NCBI GenBank assembly: GCA_944371685.1
Contig: CALVXV010000037.1
Span: forward strand, 1-10,090
Direction: 5' to 3'
Length of the DNA stretch: 10,090 nucleotides
Source of the DNA: an uncultured Bacilli bacterium
GTDB taxonomy: Bacteria; Bacillota_I; Bacilli_A; RF39; UBA660
Shown here: positions 1-6,422 of the stretch, one piece after another
Layout: each line of letters opens with the position of its first letter
Position numbering within the stretch: position 1 is the first letter of the stretch
Notes under the pieces: generated by a model
The model's database searches: none
The model's input: only the letters and a program-made list of their open reading frames with translations
What the model was told of the DNA's origin: nothing
Program-made: the position numbers and the translations under genes

Positions 1-957
1 ACTTCTAGTAATAAAGGTGGTAAATTTTTAAGAGCCTCATTAATAGCACTTGGTTATCAAAGTTTTGGAAAAGATGATGATAAATATATACCTTTAGGCT
101 GTGCTTTAGAACTTTTTCAAACATCTATTTTAATTCATGATGATATTATTGATAAAGCTGATAAAAGAAGGGGTATGGATACAATTCCTTTAAAGTATCA
201 AAAAATATATAGTGATGCGATTAAAGAAAATGAAAGTTTTACAGATAAGCGTAAGGATCTTGGGACATCTATGGCTTTATGTTTAGGGGATATGGGTTTT
301 TATTTAGCTTTACAGGTTATTGCTAAAAATTATAAAGATAATGAGAATTTAGGTAAAGTTTTAGAATATTATAATAGTGTGGCTATTAAAACTTGTGAAG
401 GGGAAATGGTTGATGTTGTTTTGCCATTTTATGAAGAATTTTATGGCACGAGTGATGATTTAGAAAATCATGTGATGGAGATATATAAACTTAAAACGGC
501 TTGGTATTCGGTGGTTGGTCCTTATTGTTTGGGGGCTATTCTTGGAGGTGCTGATGAGGAAAAAATAAATAAGTTAGAGGATGCTTTGTTAGGACTTGGT
601 ATTGCTTTTCAAATTAAGGATGATTTAATCGGCATTTATGGTGATGAGAAGTATATTGGTAAGTCAGTGACTTCAGATGTAAGTGAGTTTAAGCAGACTA
701 TTTTATATGCTTATGTGATTAATACTAGTTATAAAGATGAACTTTTGAAATATTATGGTAAAGATATAAAGGTTTCAGAAATGGATAAGGTTAAGAAGAT
801 TTTTGATGAATCTGGAGCGCATGAGTATGCAGAGGTGACAATGGATAGATTATTTAAAGAGAGTTTTCAAGCTATTTTAGATTTAGATTTCTTGGATTTA
901 GATAAGAAAAAGTTATTATTAGGGTTTGCGGAATTTTTGAGAGTTAGGTCTAAATGA
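1..957 (+). CDS. Polyprenyl synthetase (trans-isoprenyl diphosphate synthase), 5' partial
   Basis: Reading frame 1 is open from the first base to a TGA at 955-957, giving 318 residues. The true start lies upstream, so this is the C-terminal nine tenths of a protein that normally has 320-350 residues. Visible motifs, numbered from the first codon: GGKFLR (6-11), the first aspartate-rich motif HDDIID (46-51) followed by RR (56-57), a KT motif near residue 165, and the second aspartate-rich motif FQIKDDLIGIYGD (about 203-215) followed by GK and SD. The family condenses isopentenyl diphosphate onto an allylic diphosphate in the cytoplasm to make carrier-lipid or quinone precursors. The residues just before the first Asp motif are small (T-S-I), not aromatic, which favours a product longer than farnesyl diphosphate; chain length is inference. 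The second motif reads DDxxG rather than DDxxD, a variant also found in other bacterial prenyl synthases. The family call is secure; the exact product is open. Confidence 0.93.
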   Translation, partial: TSSNKGGKFLRASLIALGYQSFGKDDDKYIPLGCALELFQTSILIHDDIIDKADKRRGMDTIPLKYQKIYSDAIKENESFTDKRKDLGTSMALCLGDMGFYLALQVIAKNYKDNENLGKVLEYYNSVAIKTCEGEMVDVVLPFYEEFYGTSDDLENHVMEIYKLKTAWYSVVGPYCLGAILGGADEEKINKLEDALLGLGIAFQIKDDLIGIYGDEKYIGKSVTSDVSEFKQTILYAYVINTSYKDELLKYYGKDIKVSEMDKVKKIFDESGAHEYAEVTMDRLFKESFQAILDLDFLDLDKKKLLLGFAEFLRVRSK

Positions 958-1553
958 TTAAAAAAATAGTTGTATTTATATTTGTTTTATTATTAGCTGG
1001 ATGTGGAGTAGAGACTAAGGTTATTGAAAAGGCTAATGGTGACTCAAAGACTTATTTGTTTTTTAAGAATTTTAACCCTAGTAATTATTATGTAGAGTTT
1101 TGGGATAGAAATAATCATAAAAATGATGATACGAAAATTATTATGGCTAGAAGTGGTGATAAGTATTATTATGAGATTGATGGTTCTAGTAAGATGATAG
1201 TTATTCAAAAAGATGGTTATATGTATACGGCTGATCCACAAATGAAAAGTTATATTAAGGTAGAAAGTCCACTTGAAGATTATGCTTATGGAGTTTTGCC
1301 TAGCGATATGACGACTTTAAAGGTTTCAGGCTATGAGACTGGAGAAGAAAAGATTTATGGTAAGAAGTATATTTATGAGAAATATACTAATGATAATGAT
1401 GAGTCGGTATATTATTTTGATGGTGATGATTTAGTTTATGTTAGGTATAAAGGGCCTTTAAAGAATGTATTTTTTAAGTTTAATTTAAAAAAGAATAAGG
1501 TGGATGAAGATTTATTTAAGATACCTGATGGTTATTTAGAAAATACTTATTGA
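954..1553 (+). CDS. Putative lipoprotein, LolA-like fold suspected
   Basis: Encodes 199 residues. The N terminus has basic residues, a hydrophobic stretch and a lipobox L-A-G-C with Cys at residue 17, so it should be exported and lipid-anchored on the outer face of the membrane. The start ATG shares bases with the upstream TGA (ATGA overlap at 954-957), so it is probably translationally coupled to the polyprenyl synthetase. The mature part is rich in Tyr, Lys and Asp and reads as successive beta strands (for example KYYYEIDG, then MIVIQKDGYMYT). This resembles the strand pattern of LolA-like lipoproteins of Bacillota, and the partial lipoprotein at the end of this window. That fold assignment is inference from pattern only. 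Substrate and role are unknown. It may carry a lipid or lipoprotein cargo or act as an envelope sensor. Confidence 0.85.
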   Translation: MIKKIVVFIFVLLLAGCGVETKVIEKANGDSKTYLFFKNFNPSNYYVEFWDRNNHKNDDTKIIMARSGDKYYYEIDGSSKMIVIQKDGYMYTADPQMKSYIKVESPLEDYAYGVLPSDMTTLKVSGYETGEEKIYGKKYIYEKYTNDNDESVYYFDGDDLVYVRYKGPLKNVFFKFNLKKNKVDEDLFKIPDGYLENTY

Positions 1554-1599
1554 TTTACAAAGTAATGATTTAATGATAAGATTGAATTGGAGGCAGAAT

Positions 1600-2688
1600 A
1601 TGAAGAAAATTTTTAAAGTGTTACTTGTGGTAGTTATGACTTTTATGATGACTAATAGTGTTATGGCAAAAGAGGTTGATCATTTTAAAAGTGTTATTGA
1701 TGAGAAAGCGGTTATTAAAGATGATGTGAAGGGTTCTAGTGCGGTTATTGGTAATGACGCTTTAATGAAAGGTAAAACTGAGGGTGTTGGTTTTGCGATT
1801 GGTAATACGGTTACATTTAATGGTAATAGTGAATATTTAGTGGCAGCTGGAAATTCTTTGGATGTTAAAGGGGTAGTAAGAAATGATGCTTTTATTGCTG
1901 GTAATGTTGTCAATATTGATAAGAAGGCAGATTTACAAAGAGATGTTATAATTTTGGGTGCTGATATTACGGTTAATGGTAAAGTTGGACGAAATATTAG
2001 TATATATGGCTCTAATATTGAGGTTAAAGGAGCTTTAATTGAAGGAAATGTTAAGATATATGGTACTAATGTAAGTATTGATGATAGTACGGCTATTAAT
2101 GGTAATTTATCGTATCCTTCTGATGCATTGGTAGATGTGGCTGACGGGGTAGTAAAAGGCGAAATTATTAAGAGTGATGCGATAGAAAATAATGATGATG
2201 AATTTATTACTATGTTGATGGGTAAATTTTGGTCATTTATGTCACTTATTTTGATATTTGCGGTTTTGAGTTTGGCAGTATCTAAAATATTTACTCGTGT
2301 TCAAAAGGAATATGAGAAGTTTGATTTTAATAAAGGTTTAGAGGTTTTTACTAAGGGACTTATGTTTTTAATTATTGTACCATTTATAGTTGTTATTCTA
2401 TTTTTGATGTCAATAGGCATTCCACTTTCTTTAATTTTATTAGCTTTATACTTTATTATTATGTATTTATCTACAATATTTACTGGTTATTTACTTGGTT
2501 ATAAGTTATGGCAGAAGTTTTTTGATAAAGATATAAATATGCTTGTGGTAGGTATTTTTGGAATGGCAATTTTATTTATTTTAAATCTAATTCCTGGTAT
2601 TAGCTTTATTGTTTCAGCTTTGACGGTTATAATTGGTATTGGAATAATATACGATGTTATTTTAAAGAAAATTGGCTCTAATGATTAG
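1600..2688 (+). CDS. Secreted bactofilin-like beta-solenoid protein with C-terminal membrane helices
   Basis: Encodes 362 residues from the ATG at 1600, which has GGAGG at 1589-1593 six bases upstream. An in-frame ATG at 1573 has no comparable site and would put nine polar residues before the signal peptide. Residues 1-23 form a signal peptide ending V-M-A before KE. Residues about 30-190 are short strands with recurring G-N and I-x-G-x-N steps (IGND, IGNT, AAGNS, IAGN, ILGAD, IYGSN, IYGTN), the pattern of a bactofilin-type beta solenoid (polymer-forming cytoskeletal family). Residues about 211-352 hold around five hydrophobic helices, with a loop containing basic and acidic residues near 231-250. 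Classical bactofilins are cytoplasmic and lack a signal peptide; here the solenoid should face outward, anchored by the helices. It lies 46 bases after the lipoprotein gene and ends in a terminator. A role as an envelope scaffold is inference. Confidence 0.85.
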   Translation: MKKIFKVLLVVVMTFMMTNSVMAKEVDHFKSVIDEKAVIKDDVKGSSAVIGNDALMKGKTEGVGFAIGNTVTFNGNSEYLVAAGNSLDVKGVVRNDAFIAGNVVNIDKKADLQRDVIILGADITVNGKVGRNISIYGSNIEVKGALIEGNVKIYGTNVSIDDSTAINGNLSYPSDALVDVADGVVKGEIIKSDAIENNDDEFITMLMGKFWSFMSLILIFAVLSLAVSKIFTRVQKEYEKFDFNKGLEVFTKGLMFLIIVPFIVVILFLMSIGIPLSLILLALYFIIMYLSTIFTGYLLGYKLWQKFFDKDINMLVVGIFGMAILFILNLIPGISFIVSALTVIIGIGIIYDVILKKIGSND

Positions 2689-2700
2689 AGTCTTTTTTTT
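2674..2700 (+). terminator. Rho-independent terminator after the bactofilin-like gene
   Basis: CTCTAAT (2676-2682) and ATTAGAG (2684-2690) are perfect inverted arms. They extend outward by a G-U pair (2675/2691) and a G-C pair (2674/2692), and eight T residues follow at 2693-2700. The stop codon TAG (2686-2688) lies inside the right arm. The formal spacer is one base, so the inner A-U pairs must open to form a loop. It separates the 1-2688 run from the LysM gene. Confidence 0.8.
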
Positions 2701-2710
2701 AATTAAAACA

Positions 2711-2716
2711 TATAAT
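2711..2716 (+). promoter_or_regulatory. Possible -10 element of the LysM gene promoter
   Basis: A perfect TATAAT lies just after the terminator and 16 bases before the LysM start codon. No convincing -35 hexamer is visible 16-18 bases upstream, where the terminator right arm and T tract lie, and there is no TG extension. Transcription would begin near 2723, inside the G-rich ribosome binding region, giving a leader of about ten bases. The position after a terminator supports a promoter; the missing -35 weakens it. Confidence 0.3.
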
Positions 2717-2732
2717 ATGGTGGGGTGATGAT

Positions 2733-3188
2733 ATGTATACAATATATCAAGTAAAAAATGGTGATACTTTAGCTAGTGTAGCTAGTGATTTTGGAATTTC
2801 AGTGGATAATCTTTCTAATTTAAATGGGATTATGGTTGGTAGTGTGTTAAATCCAGGTGATTTTATTGTGGTACCAAAGAAACAGGAAGATAATCCTTAT
2901 TTTATGGAATATGTGGTTAAAAAAGGGGATAATGTTTATGCAATTGCGAAGGCAATTAATGTTAATCCCAGTTTTCTTTTAAGACTTAATGGATTAAATG
3001 ATAGTGATATAATTTATCCTGGTCAAAAGATTATGATTCCAAGAAGTGGTGTTAAGTTTTATATTACTGCTTTTGATGATACTTTTAATGATTTAGTGCA
3101 TTTTTTTGGTGTTGATGCGAATGAAATTGTTAGTCAAAATAGAATTATTTATTTAACTAGCGATCAATTAATTGTTTATAAAAAATAA
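2733..3188 (+). CDS. LysM-repeat protein without signal peptide
   Basis: Encodes 151 residues from ATG 2733, preceded by a G-rich binding site (GGTGGGGTGA, 2719-2728). Residues 4-48 and 60-103 are clear LysM domains: Y-x-V-K-x-G-D near the start, an Asn-Leu or Leu-Asn-G in the middle, and P-G-x-x-I-x-(V/I)-P at the end. Residues 108-149 look like a third, degenerate LysM that lacks the KxGD turn and the PG step. LysM domains bind N-acetylglucosamine-containing glycans such as peptidoglycan. There is no signal peptide or membrane segment at the N terminus, and the first LysM starts at once, which is unusual for a wall-binding protein. Spore-coat and morphogenesis proteins of Bacillota can carry LysM without a signal sequence, so an internal or unconventional role is possible. 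No catalytic domain is present. The domain call is firm and the role is not. Confidence 0.9.
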   Translation: MYTIYQVKNGDTLASVASDFGISVDNLSNLNGIMVGSVLNPGDFIVVPKKQEDNPYFMEYVVKKGDNVYAIAKAINVNPSFLLRLNGLNDSDIIYPGQKIMIPRSGVKFYITAFDDTFNDLVHFFGVDANEIVSQNRIIYLTSDQLIVYKK

Positions 3189-3261
3189 AGTTTTCTGGCT
3201 TTGTTTTTTTATTTGTCTTTTTTTTTGCCATTTTTTGTTATATAATTATATTGGTGATAGC

Positions 3262-3666
3262 ATGAAGAAAATTCTTATTTTAATCACTATAATGTTTATG
3301 CTTACTGGTTGTGGTAAGACCACTTATGATGAGGTAAGTTATAGTGATCTTAATAATATGATAGATAATAAAGAGGATTTTATTTTATTTATAGGTTCAA
3401 GTACTTGTAGTGCATGTACGGCTTATAAAGTTACATTAAATGACATTATTAAAGAGTATAATGTAGATGTTAAGTATATTGATTTATCTAAGTTATCTAA
3501 AGAAGAACAGTCAGAGCTTACTAGTGAGTTTCCTATTTCTGGTACACCAACGACTTTATTTATTACTGATGGTAAAGAAGAAGATACACATAATAGAATT
3601 GATGGTAATGCGAGAAATAGTAAAATTGTAGAGAAATTTAAAGAAAATGGATATATAAAGGATTGA
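3262..3666 (+). CDS. Thioredoxin-fold lipoprotein with CSAC motif
   Basis: Encodes 134 residues from ATG 3262, with a modest binding site GGTGA at 3253-3257. The frame is open back to 3172, but that extension is the T-rich spacer after the LysM gene and would put a second hydrophobic segment before the signal peptide. Residues 1-16 form a lipoprotein signal and MLTGC (13-17) the lipobox, so the protein is anchored outside the membrane. The mature part has the thioredoxin layout: strand ILFIGSS, then C-S-A-C (49-52), a helix, strand VKYIDLS, the cis-proline site G-T-P-T (94-97), strand TLFI and a C-terminal helix. CxxC plus cis-Pro predicts dithiol/disulfide activity, but the partner is unknown. 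At 134 residues it is close to a bare thioredoxin domain. It stands five bases before the AAA+ gene, so the two are almost surely co-transcribed. Close homologues include bacteriocin-accessory-type thioredoxin-like proteins; no bacteriocin genes are seen here. Confidence 0.88.
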   Translation: MKKILILITIMFMLTGCGKTTYDEVSYSDLNNMIDNKEDFILFIGSSTCSACTAYKVTLNDIIKEYNVDVKYIDLSKLSKEEQSELTSEFPISGTPTTLFITDGKEEDTHNRIDGNARNSKIVEKFKENGYIKD

Positions 3667-3670
3667 TAAA

Positions 3671-4669
3671 ATGAATGAGAATAATATGAATGCGATAAAT
3701 GAAGTGACACCACTTGATCCTGCACAATTTCCGATTATTACGAATTATTGTGAAAATTTAACGACAAAAGAGTATGTGACAAATCCAGCGATTGCGCGTG
3801 AAGATGAAATTAAGAAAACAATTTTAGTTTTACTTACACCTGATAAGTCTGCTTTGCTTATTGGTAAGCCTGGTATTGGTAAAACAGCTATTGTTGAAGG
3901 TATTGCATATAAGATACAAAGAGGCGATGTGCCAAATGCTTTGAGAGGTTTTAATATTTTAAAAATTAATACTTCTTCAATGCTTGGAACAATGATGGTT
4001 AATGGTAAACAAGAGTCGGTTACTAATTTGATTGTTTCAGAACTTAAAAGAGCACCAAAAACAATTCTATTTATTGATGAGGTGCATACATTAATTGGTG
4101 GAGCAGCTGATGGACCGATGGATTTGGCTAATATTTTAAAGCCGGCTTTGGACCGTGGAGATATAAAGGCTATAGGTGCAACGACGACGATTGAGTATGA
4201 AACTTATATTGTTAGAGATAGAGCTTTTTTAAGACGTTTTGATAGAATTGATGTTTTGGAGCCAGATAGGGAAGCGACTATTCAGATTTTATTAGGTACA
4301 ATTCCAAAAATTGAGTATAAAACAGGTATTAAAATGATACCAAATAGTTTTATTAGACGTTTGCTTATGGAATCAATTGTGGATGCGACAAGTGAATATA
4401 AGAGGGTTTATGGTCTTTCAGCGATGTATCCAGATGTTTCACTTTCAGTTTTGTCTGGTTCATTTTCAAATGCTTTATTTGAAAATAAGGAAGAAGTTGG
4501 AATTTTAGATGTTTATATTGCGATACGTGATAGTAAACGAATTTATCCAGATAGTAGAGTAAAAGAATGTGCGGCTTTTAGAGAGAAGTTTTTACGTATT
4601 TGTGAAGAAAAAAATATTGTTTTACCTGATGTTAAAATTGAAGATATCGATGTTGAAGATGAACTTTAA
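3671..4669 (+). CDS. Stand-alone AAA+ ATPase resembling ClpA/ClpB first ATPase domain
   Basis: Encodes 332 residues; AAGGA at 3658-3662 supports this start. The sequence follows the D1 module of ClpB/ClpA/ClpC: a lead-in with (I)A-R-E-D-E-I (41-47), Walker A GKPGIGKT (65-72), VEGIAYKI and GDVP, Walker B ILFIDE (132-137) with VHT, M-D-(L)-A-N-x-L-K-P-A-L (150-160), sensor-1 G-A-T-T-T (169-173), and an arginine-finger region FLRRF (186-190). The later Y-P-D-V-S-L-S (about 256-262) sits where ClpB has PDKAIDL. Residues 300-332 form a short acidic tail. There is no Clp N-domain, no coiled-coil middle domain and no second ATPase domain, whereas ClpB has about 860 residues. The pore-loop tyrosine of ClpB (KYRG) aligns with Val110 in MMVNG. 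ATP binding and hydrolysis are well supported. Threading of proteins is doubtful, and a remodelling role with the neighbouring thioredoxin-fold proteins is inference. Confidence 0.88.
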   Translation: MNENNMNAINEVTPLDPAQFPIITNYCENLTTKEYVTNPAIAREDEIKKTILVLLTPDKSALLIGKPGIGKTAIVEGIAYKIQRGDVPNALRGFNILKINTSSMLGTMMVNGKQESVTNLIVSELKRAPKTILFIDEVHTLIGGAADGPMDLANILKPALDRGDIKAIGATTTIEYETYIVRDRAFLRRFDRIDVLEPDREATIQILLGTIPKIEYKTGIKMIPNSFIRRLLMESIVDATSEYKRVYGLSAMYPDVSLSVLSGSFSNALFENKEEVGILDVYIAIRDSKRIYPDSRVKECAAFREKFLRICEEKNIVLPDVKIEDIDVEDEL

Positions 4670-4696
4670 TTAATAAGTGTGAAAAGGAGGGTGAAA

Positions 4697-5212
4697 ATGA
4701 AAAAGGAAGTGCCAACAAAAAATTATTTTATACTTATTTTGATATTTTTAGTGACAATAGTAGCTGTTTTTTATGTGCGTGACTGGTATATAACTACTAA
4801 AGAGTATTATGCGCAAAATTCGGTAATAACGAAAGTGGTTAGGGAGATTAAAAGTGATGAAATAGCAAATTATGCGATGGAAAATCAAAGATTTATTTTG
4901 TATGTTTCGTCTGGCCATAATTCAGAAATTAAGAATTTTGAAGATGATTTTAAAAACTTGATTCAAAAGTTAGAACTTAGTGATGGGGTACTTTATATGA
5001 ATTTGGATGAGGTTAATACTAATAATTTTTATGATTTACTTAAGGATGATTTTTCGTCTAGTTCGAAGATTAAGAATCAAATAGTTAATTCTGAGTCTAG
5101 TTTATATTTGTTTGTGGATGGTAAAATTATTAATGTTTTAAATGATGTTAATGATTATTCAGTTAAAAGGTTAGAATCAATTATTGAAAGTTGGGGTGCA
5201 AGTGATGCTTAA
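4697..5212 (+). CDS. Membrane-anchored thioredoxin-like protein lacking cysteines
   Basis: Encodes 171 residues from ATG 4697, with a strong AGGAGG at 4685-4690. A GTG at 4679 opens the same frame earlier but lies upstream of that site. One membrane helix spans residues 9-27, followed by a positively and negatively mixed helix (30-65). The rest matches the order of a thioredoxin fold: strand RFILYVSS, then GHN-S-E where CxxC would sit (71-77), a helix FEDDFKNLIQKL, strand GVLYMNLDE, a helix, strand SLYLFVDGK and a final helix. The spacing closely parallels the CSAC lipoprotein one gene upstream. There is no cysteine in the whole protein, and no proline after residue 6, so both the redox centre and the cis-proline are gone. 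It cannot act as a thiol oxidoreductase and may instead be a binding or chaperone domain. The fold call is by pattern and not certain. It lies 27 bases after the AAA+ gene and overlaps trmL by 8 bases. Confidence 0.82.
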   Translation: MKKEVPTKNYFILILIFLVTIVAVFYVRDWYITTKEYYAQNSVITKVVREIKSDEIANYAMENQRFILYVSSGHNSEIKNFEDDFKNLIQKLELSDGVLYMNLDEVNTNNFYDLLKDDFSSSSKIKNQIVNSESSLYLFVDGKIINVLNDVNDYSVKRLESIIESWGASDA

Positions 5213-5711
5213 TGTTGTTTTATATGAGCCAGAGATTCCTCAAAATACTGGTAATATTATGCGTACTTGTGCGGCTACTAATACTAAACTTCATTTAATT
5301 AAGCCACTTGGGTTTAGTTTAGATGAGAAGTCGATTAAAAGAAGTGGGGCAAATTATATTAATGAATGTGATTATACTGTATATGAAAACTTTAATGATT
5401 TTTTAAGTAAAAATGATGGTACTTTTTATTTTTTAACTCGTTATGGTCACAAGCCTCATTCTTCTTTTGATTATAGTGATAAGAATGAGAATATTTATTT
5501 GGTGTTTGGTAAGGAAAGTACGGGTATTCCAAAGGATATTTTGAAAGATCATTTGGATACTTGTCTTAGAATACCGATGACAAATAAGGTAAGAGCACTT
5601 AATGTTTCAAATACGGTGGCTATAATGGTGTATGAGGTTTTGCGACAACAAAATTACGAGGGATTACTTTTTGATGAGCCGTTTAAAGGTGCGGATTATT
5701 TAGAAAGATAA
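5205..5711 (+). CDS. trmL: tRNA (cytidine/uridine-34 2'-O)-methyltransferase, SPOUT family
   Basis: Encodes 168 residues from ATG 5205, which has GGGGTG at 5193-5198; a start at 5184 would lie upstream of that site. The length suits TrmL (157 residues in E. coli, about 160 for CspR of B. subtilis). Motifs of the SPOUT knot: N-terminal LYEPEIPQNTGNIMRTC (6-22), LVFGKESTGIP (99-109), and IPMTNKVRALNVSNTVAI (123-140), which form the trefoil-knotted S-adenosylmethionine pocket. The enzyme methylates the ribose of the wobble nucleotide in tRNA-Leu species in the cytoplasm; this is known for E. coli TrmL and assumed here. The start overlaps the end of the preceding membrane protein gene by eight bases, so it is probably translated from the same mRNA, with no evident functional link. 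All conserved blocks are intact. Confidence 0.95.
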   Translation: MLNVVLYEPEIPQNTGNIMRTCAATNTKLHLIKPLGFSLDEKSIKRSGANYINECDYTVYENFNDFLSKNDGTFYFLTRYGHKPHSSFDYSDKNENIYLVFGKESTGIPKDILKDHLDTCLRIPMTNKVRALNVSNTVAIMVYEVLRQQNYEGLLFDEPFKGADYLER

Positions 5712-5742
5712 ATAATATTTAGAATAGGAAGGGGCATGTTTT

Positions 5743-6372
5743 ATGGAATTTTCAATTTGGTTTTGGGTTATTTTAATTGCAATCCTTGTACTTTTGGCGT
5801 TAATTGGTTATTTGTCTGAAAGTATGAAAAAGTCTAAAAATGTAGATAAAAAGGATAAAAGTTCTGGTGATAAAAATGTTAATATGGCGGTGCCTAATAA
5901 TGTTCCAGAGGTTAAGACTGATGATTGGACGGCTATGCCAGAAGTTAGTGCTGGACCTGTTAATACTGGCGAAGTAAAGTTGGAAAGTGCAGAGGCGGTA
6001 AATATAAATGCGGATTCTTTGAATGGTGATTCAAAGGTTAATGAAGTTTCTGTAGCTGAACCGGTTTTGAATAATGATGCGGTTTTAGAAACTGAGACGA
6101 TGGCAAATATGAATGAACTACCTAAGGTGGAGCCAACTATGAATGTTGGTGCAGTTAGTCCAGTAGAACCTATCACAAATGTTGCGGAGCTTCCTAAAGT
6201 AGAATCTGTTAATGAAGTGTCTTTAGTAAATTCAGCATCAAATATTGGTGAGGGTCCAGCAGTGAGCGCAGAGCCTGAGACGTTAGATGTTCAGCCGGTG
6301 GTACCAGAAACACCGGTAGTTAATAATACGGCTAGTGAAGCTTCAGCGAATAATAATATATGGAATTCTTAG
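5743..6372 (+). CDS. Membrane-anchored disordered Pro/Val/Glu/Asn-rich protein
   Basis: Encodes 209 residues, with a purine-rich binding site AGGAAGGGG at 5726-5734. Residues 4-23 form one membrane helix (IWFWVILIAILVLLALIGY), followed by a basic stretch rich in Lys (29-44). Positive charge after the helix suggests that the rest faces the cytoplasm. Residues 45-209 are low complexity: Val, Asn, Glu, Pro, Ala and Ser dominate, net acidic, with no cysteine and no folded-domain signature. An approximate 24-residue repeat carries ELPKVE at 125-130 and again at 149-154. The architecture (N-terminal anchor, basic patch, long disordered acidic tail, short C-terminal NNNIWNS) is reminiscent of membrane tethers such as ZipA, but without a folded C-terminal domain, and no homology is claimed. 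It starts 31 bases after trmL and could be read through from it. I do not recognise the family, and the function is unknown. Confidence 0.8.
   Translation: MEFSIWFWVILIAILVLLALIGYLSESMKKSKNVDKKDKSSGDKNVNMAVPNNVPEVKTDDWTAMPEVSAGPVNTGEVKLESAEAVNINADSLNGDSKVNEVSVAEPVLNNDAVLETETMANMNELPKVEPTMNVGAVSPVEPITNVAELPKVESVNEVSLVNSASNIGEGPAVSAEPETLDVQPVVPETPVVNNTASEASANNNIWNS
6109..6252 (+). repeat. Two-copy degenerate 72-base in-frame repeat
   Basis: Two adjoining 24-codon units, 6109-6180 and 6181-6252, encode N-x-x-ELPKVE followed by a Val- and Pro/Asn-rich filler. The protein identity is clear in ELPKVE and weaker outside it. The DNA has diverged (CTACCTAAGGTGGAG against CTTCCTAAAGTAGAA), so this is an old duplication or constrained repeat rather than a recent tandem copy. 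Confidence 0.5.
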
Positions 6373-6422
6373 GAATTTCTTTTTTTATTAGAAATTTGCT
6401 TTGGATAAATCAAAAAAAGTAT

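Noticed and set aside
1044..1241. Open frame on the - strand inside the first lipoprotein gene
   Set aside because: Ile/Thr-rich mirror of an A+T-rich + strand gene, with no binding site or domain. The same holds for - strand frames at 1680-1913, 3423-3725 and 5808-6176.
3225..3246. TTGCCA and TATAAT as a promoter for the thioredoxin lipoprotein
   Set aside because: The hexamers are only 10 bases apart, and a start near 3253 would fall inside the ribosome binding site. A TATAAT may still act alone, but I cannot support it.
3172..3261. Upstream extension of the thioredoxin lipoprotein frame, rich in Phe, Leu and Cys
   Set aside because: It overlaps the end of the LysM gene, comes from a T-rich spacer, and would place a hydrophobic segment before a complete lipoprotein signal that has its own binding site and start at 3262.
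6374..6396. Inverted repeat AATTTCT / AGAAATT after the disordered-protein gene as a terminator
   Set aside because: The arms are A/T-rich with one G-C pair, the T run lies in the loop, and no T tract follows the stem on the + strand.
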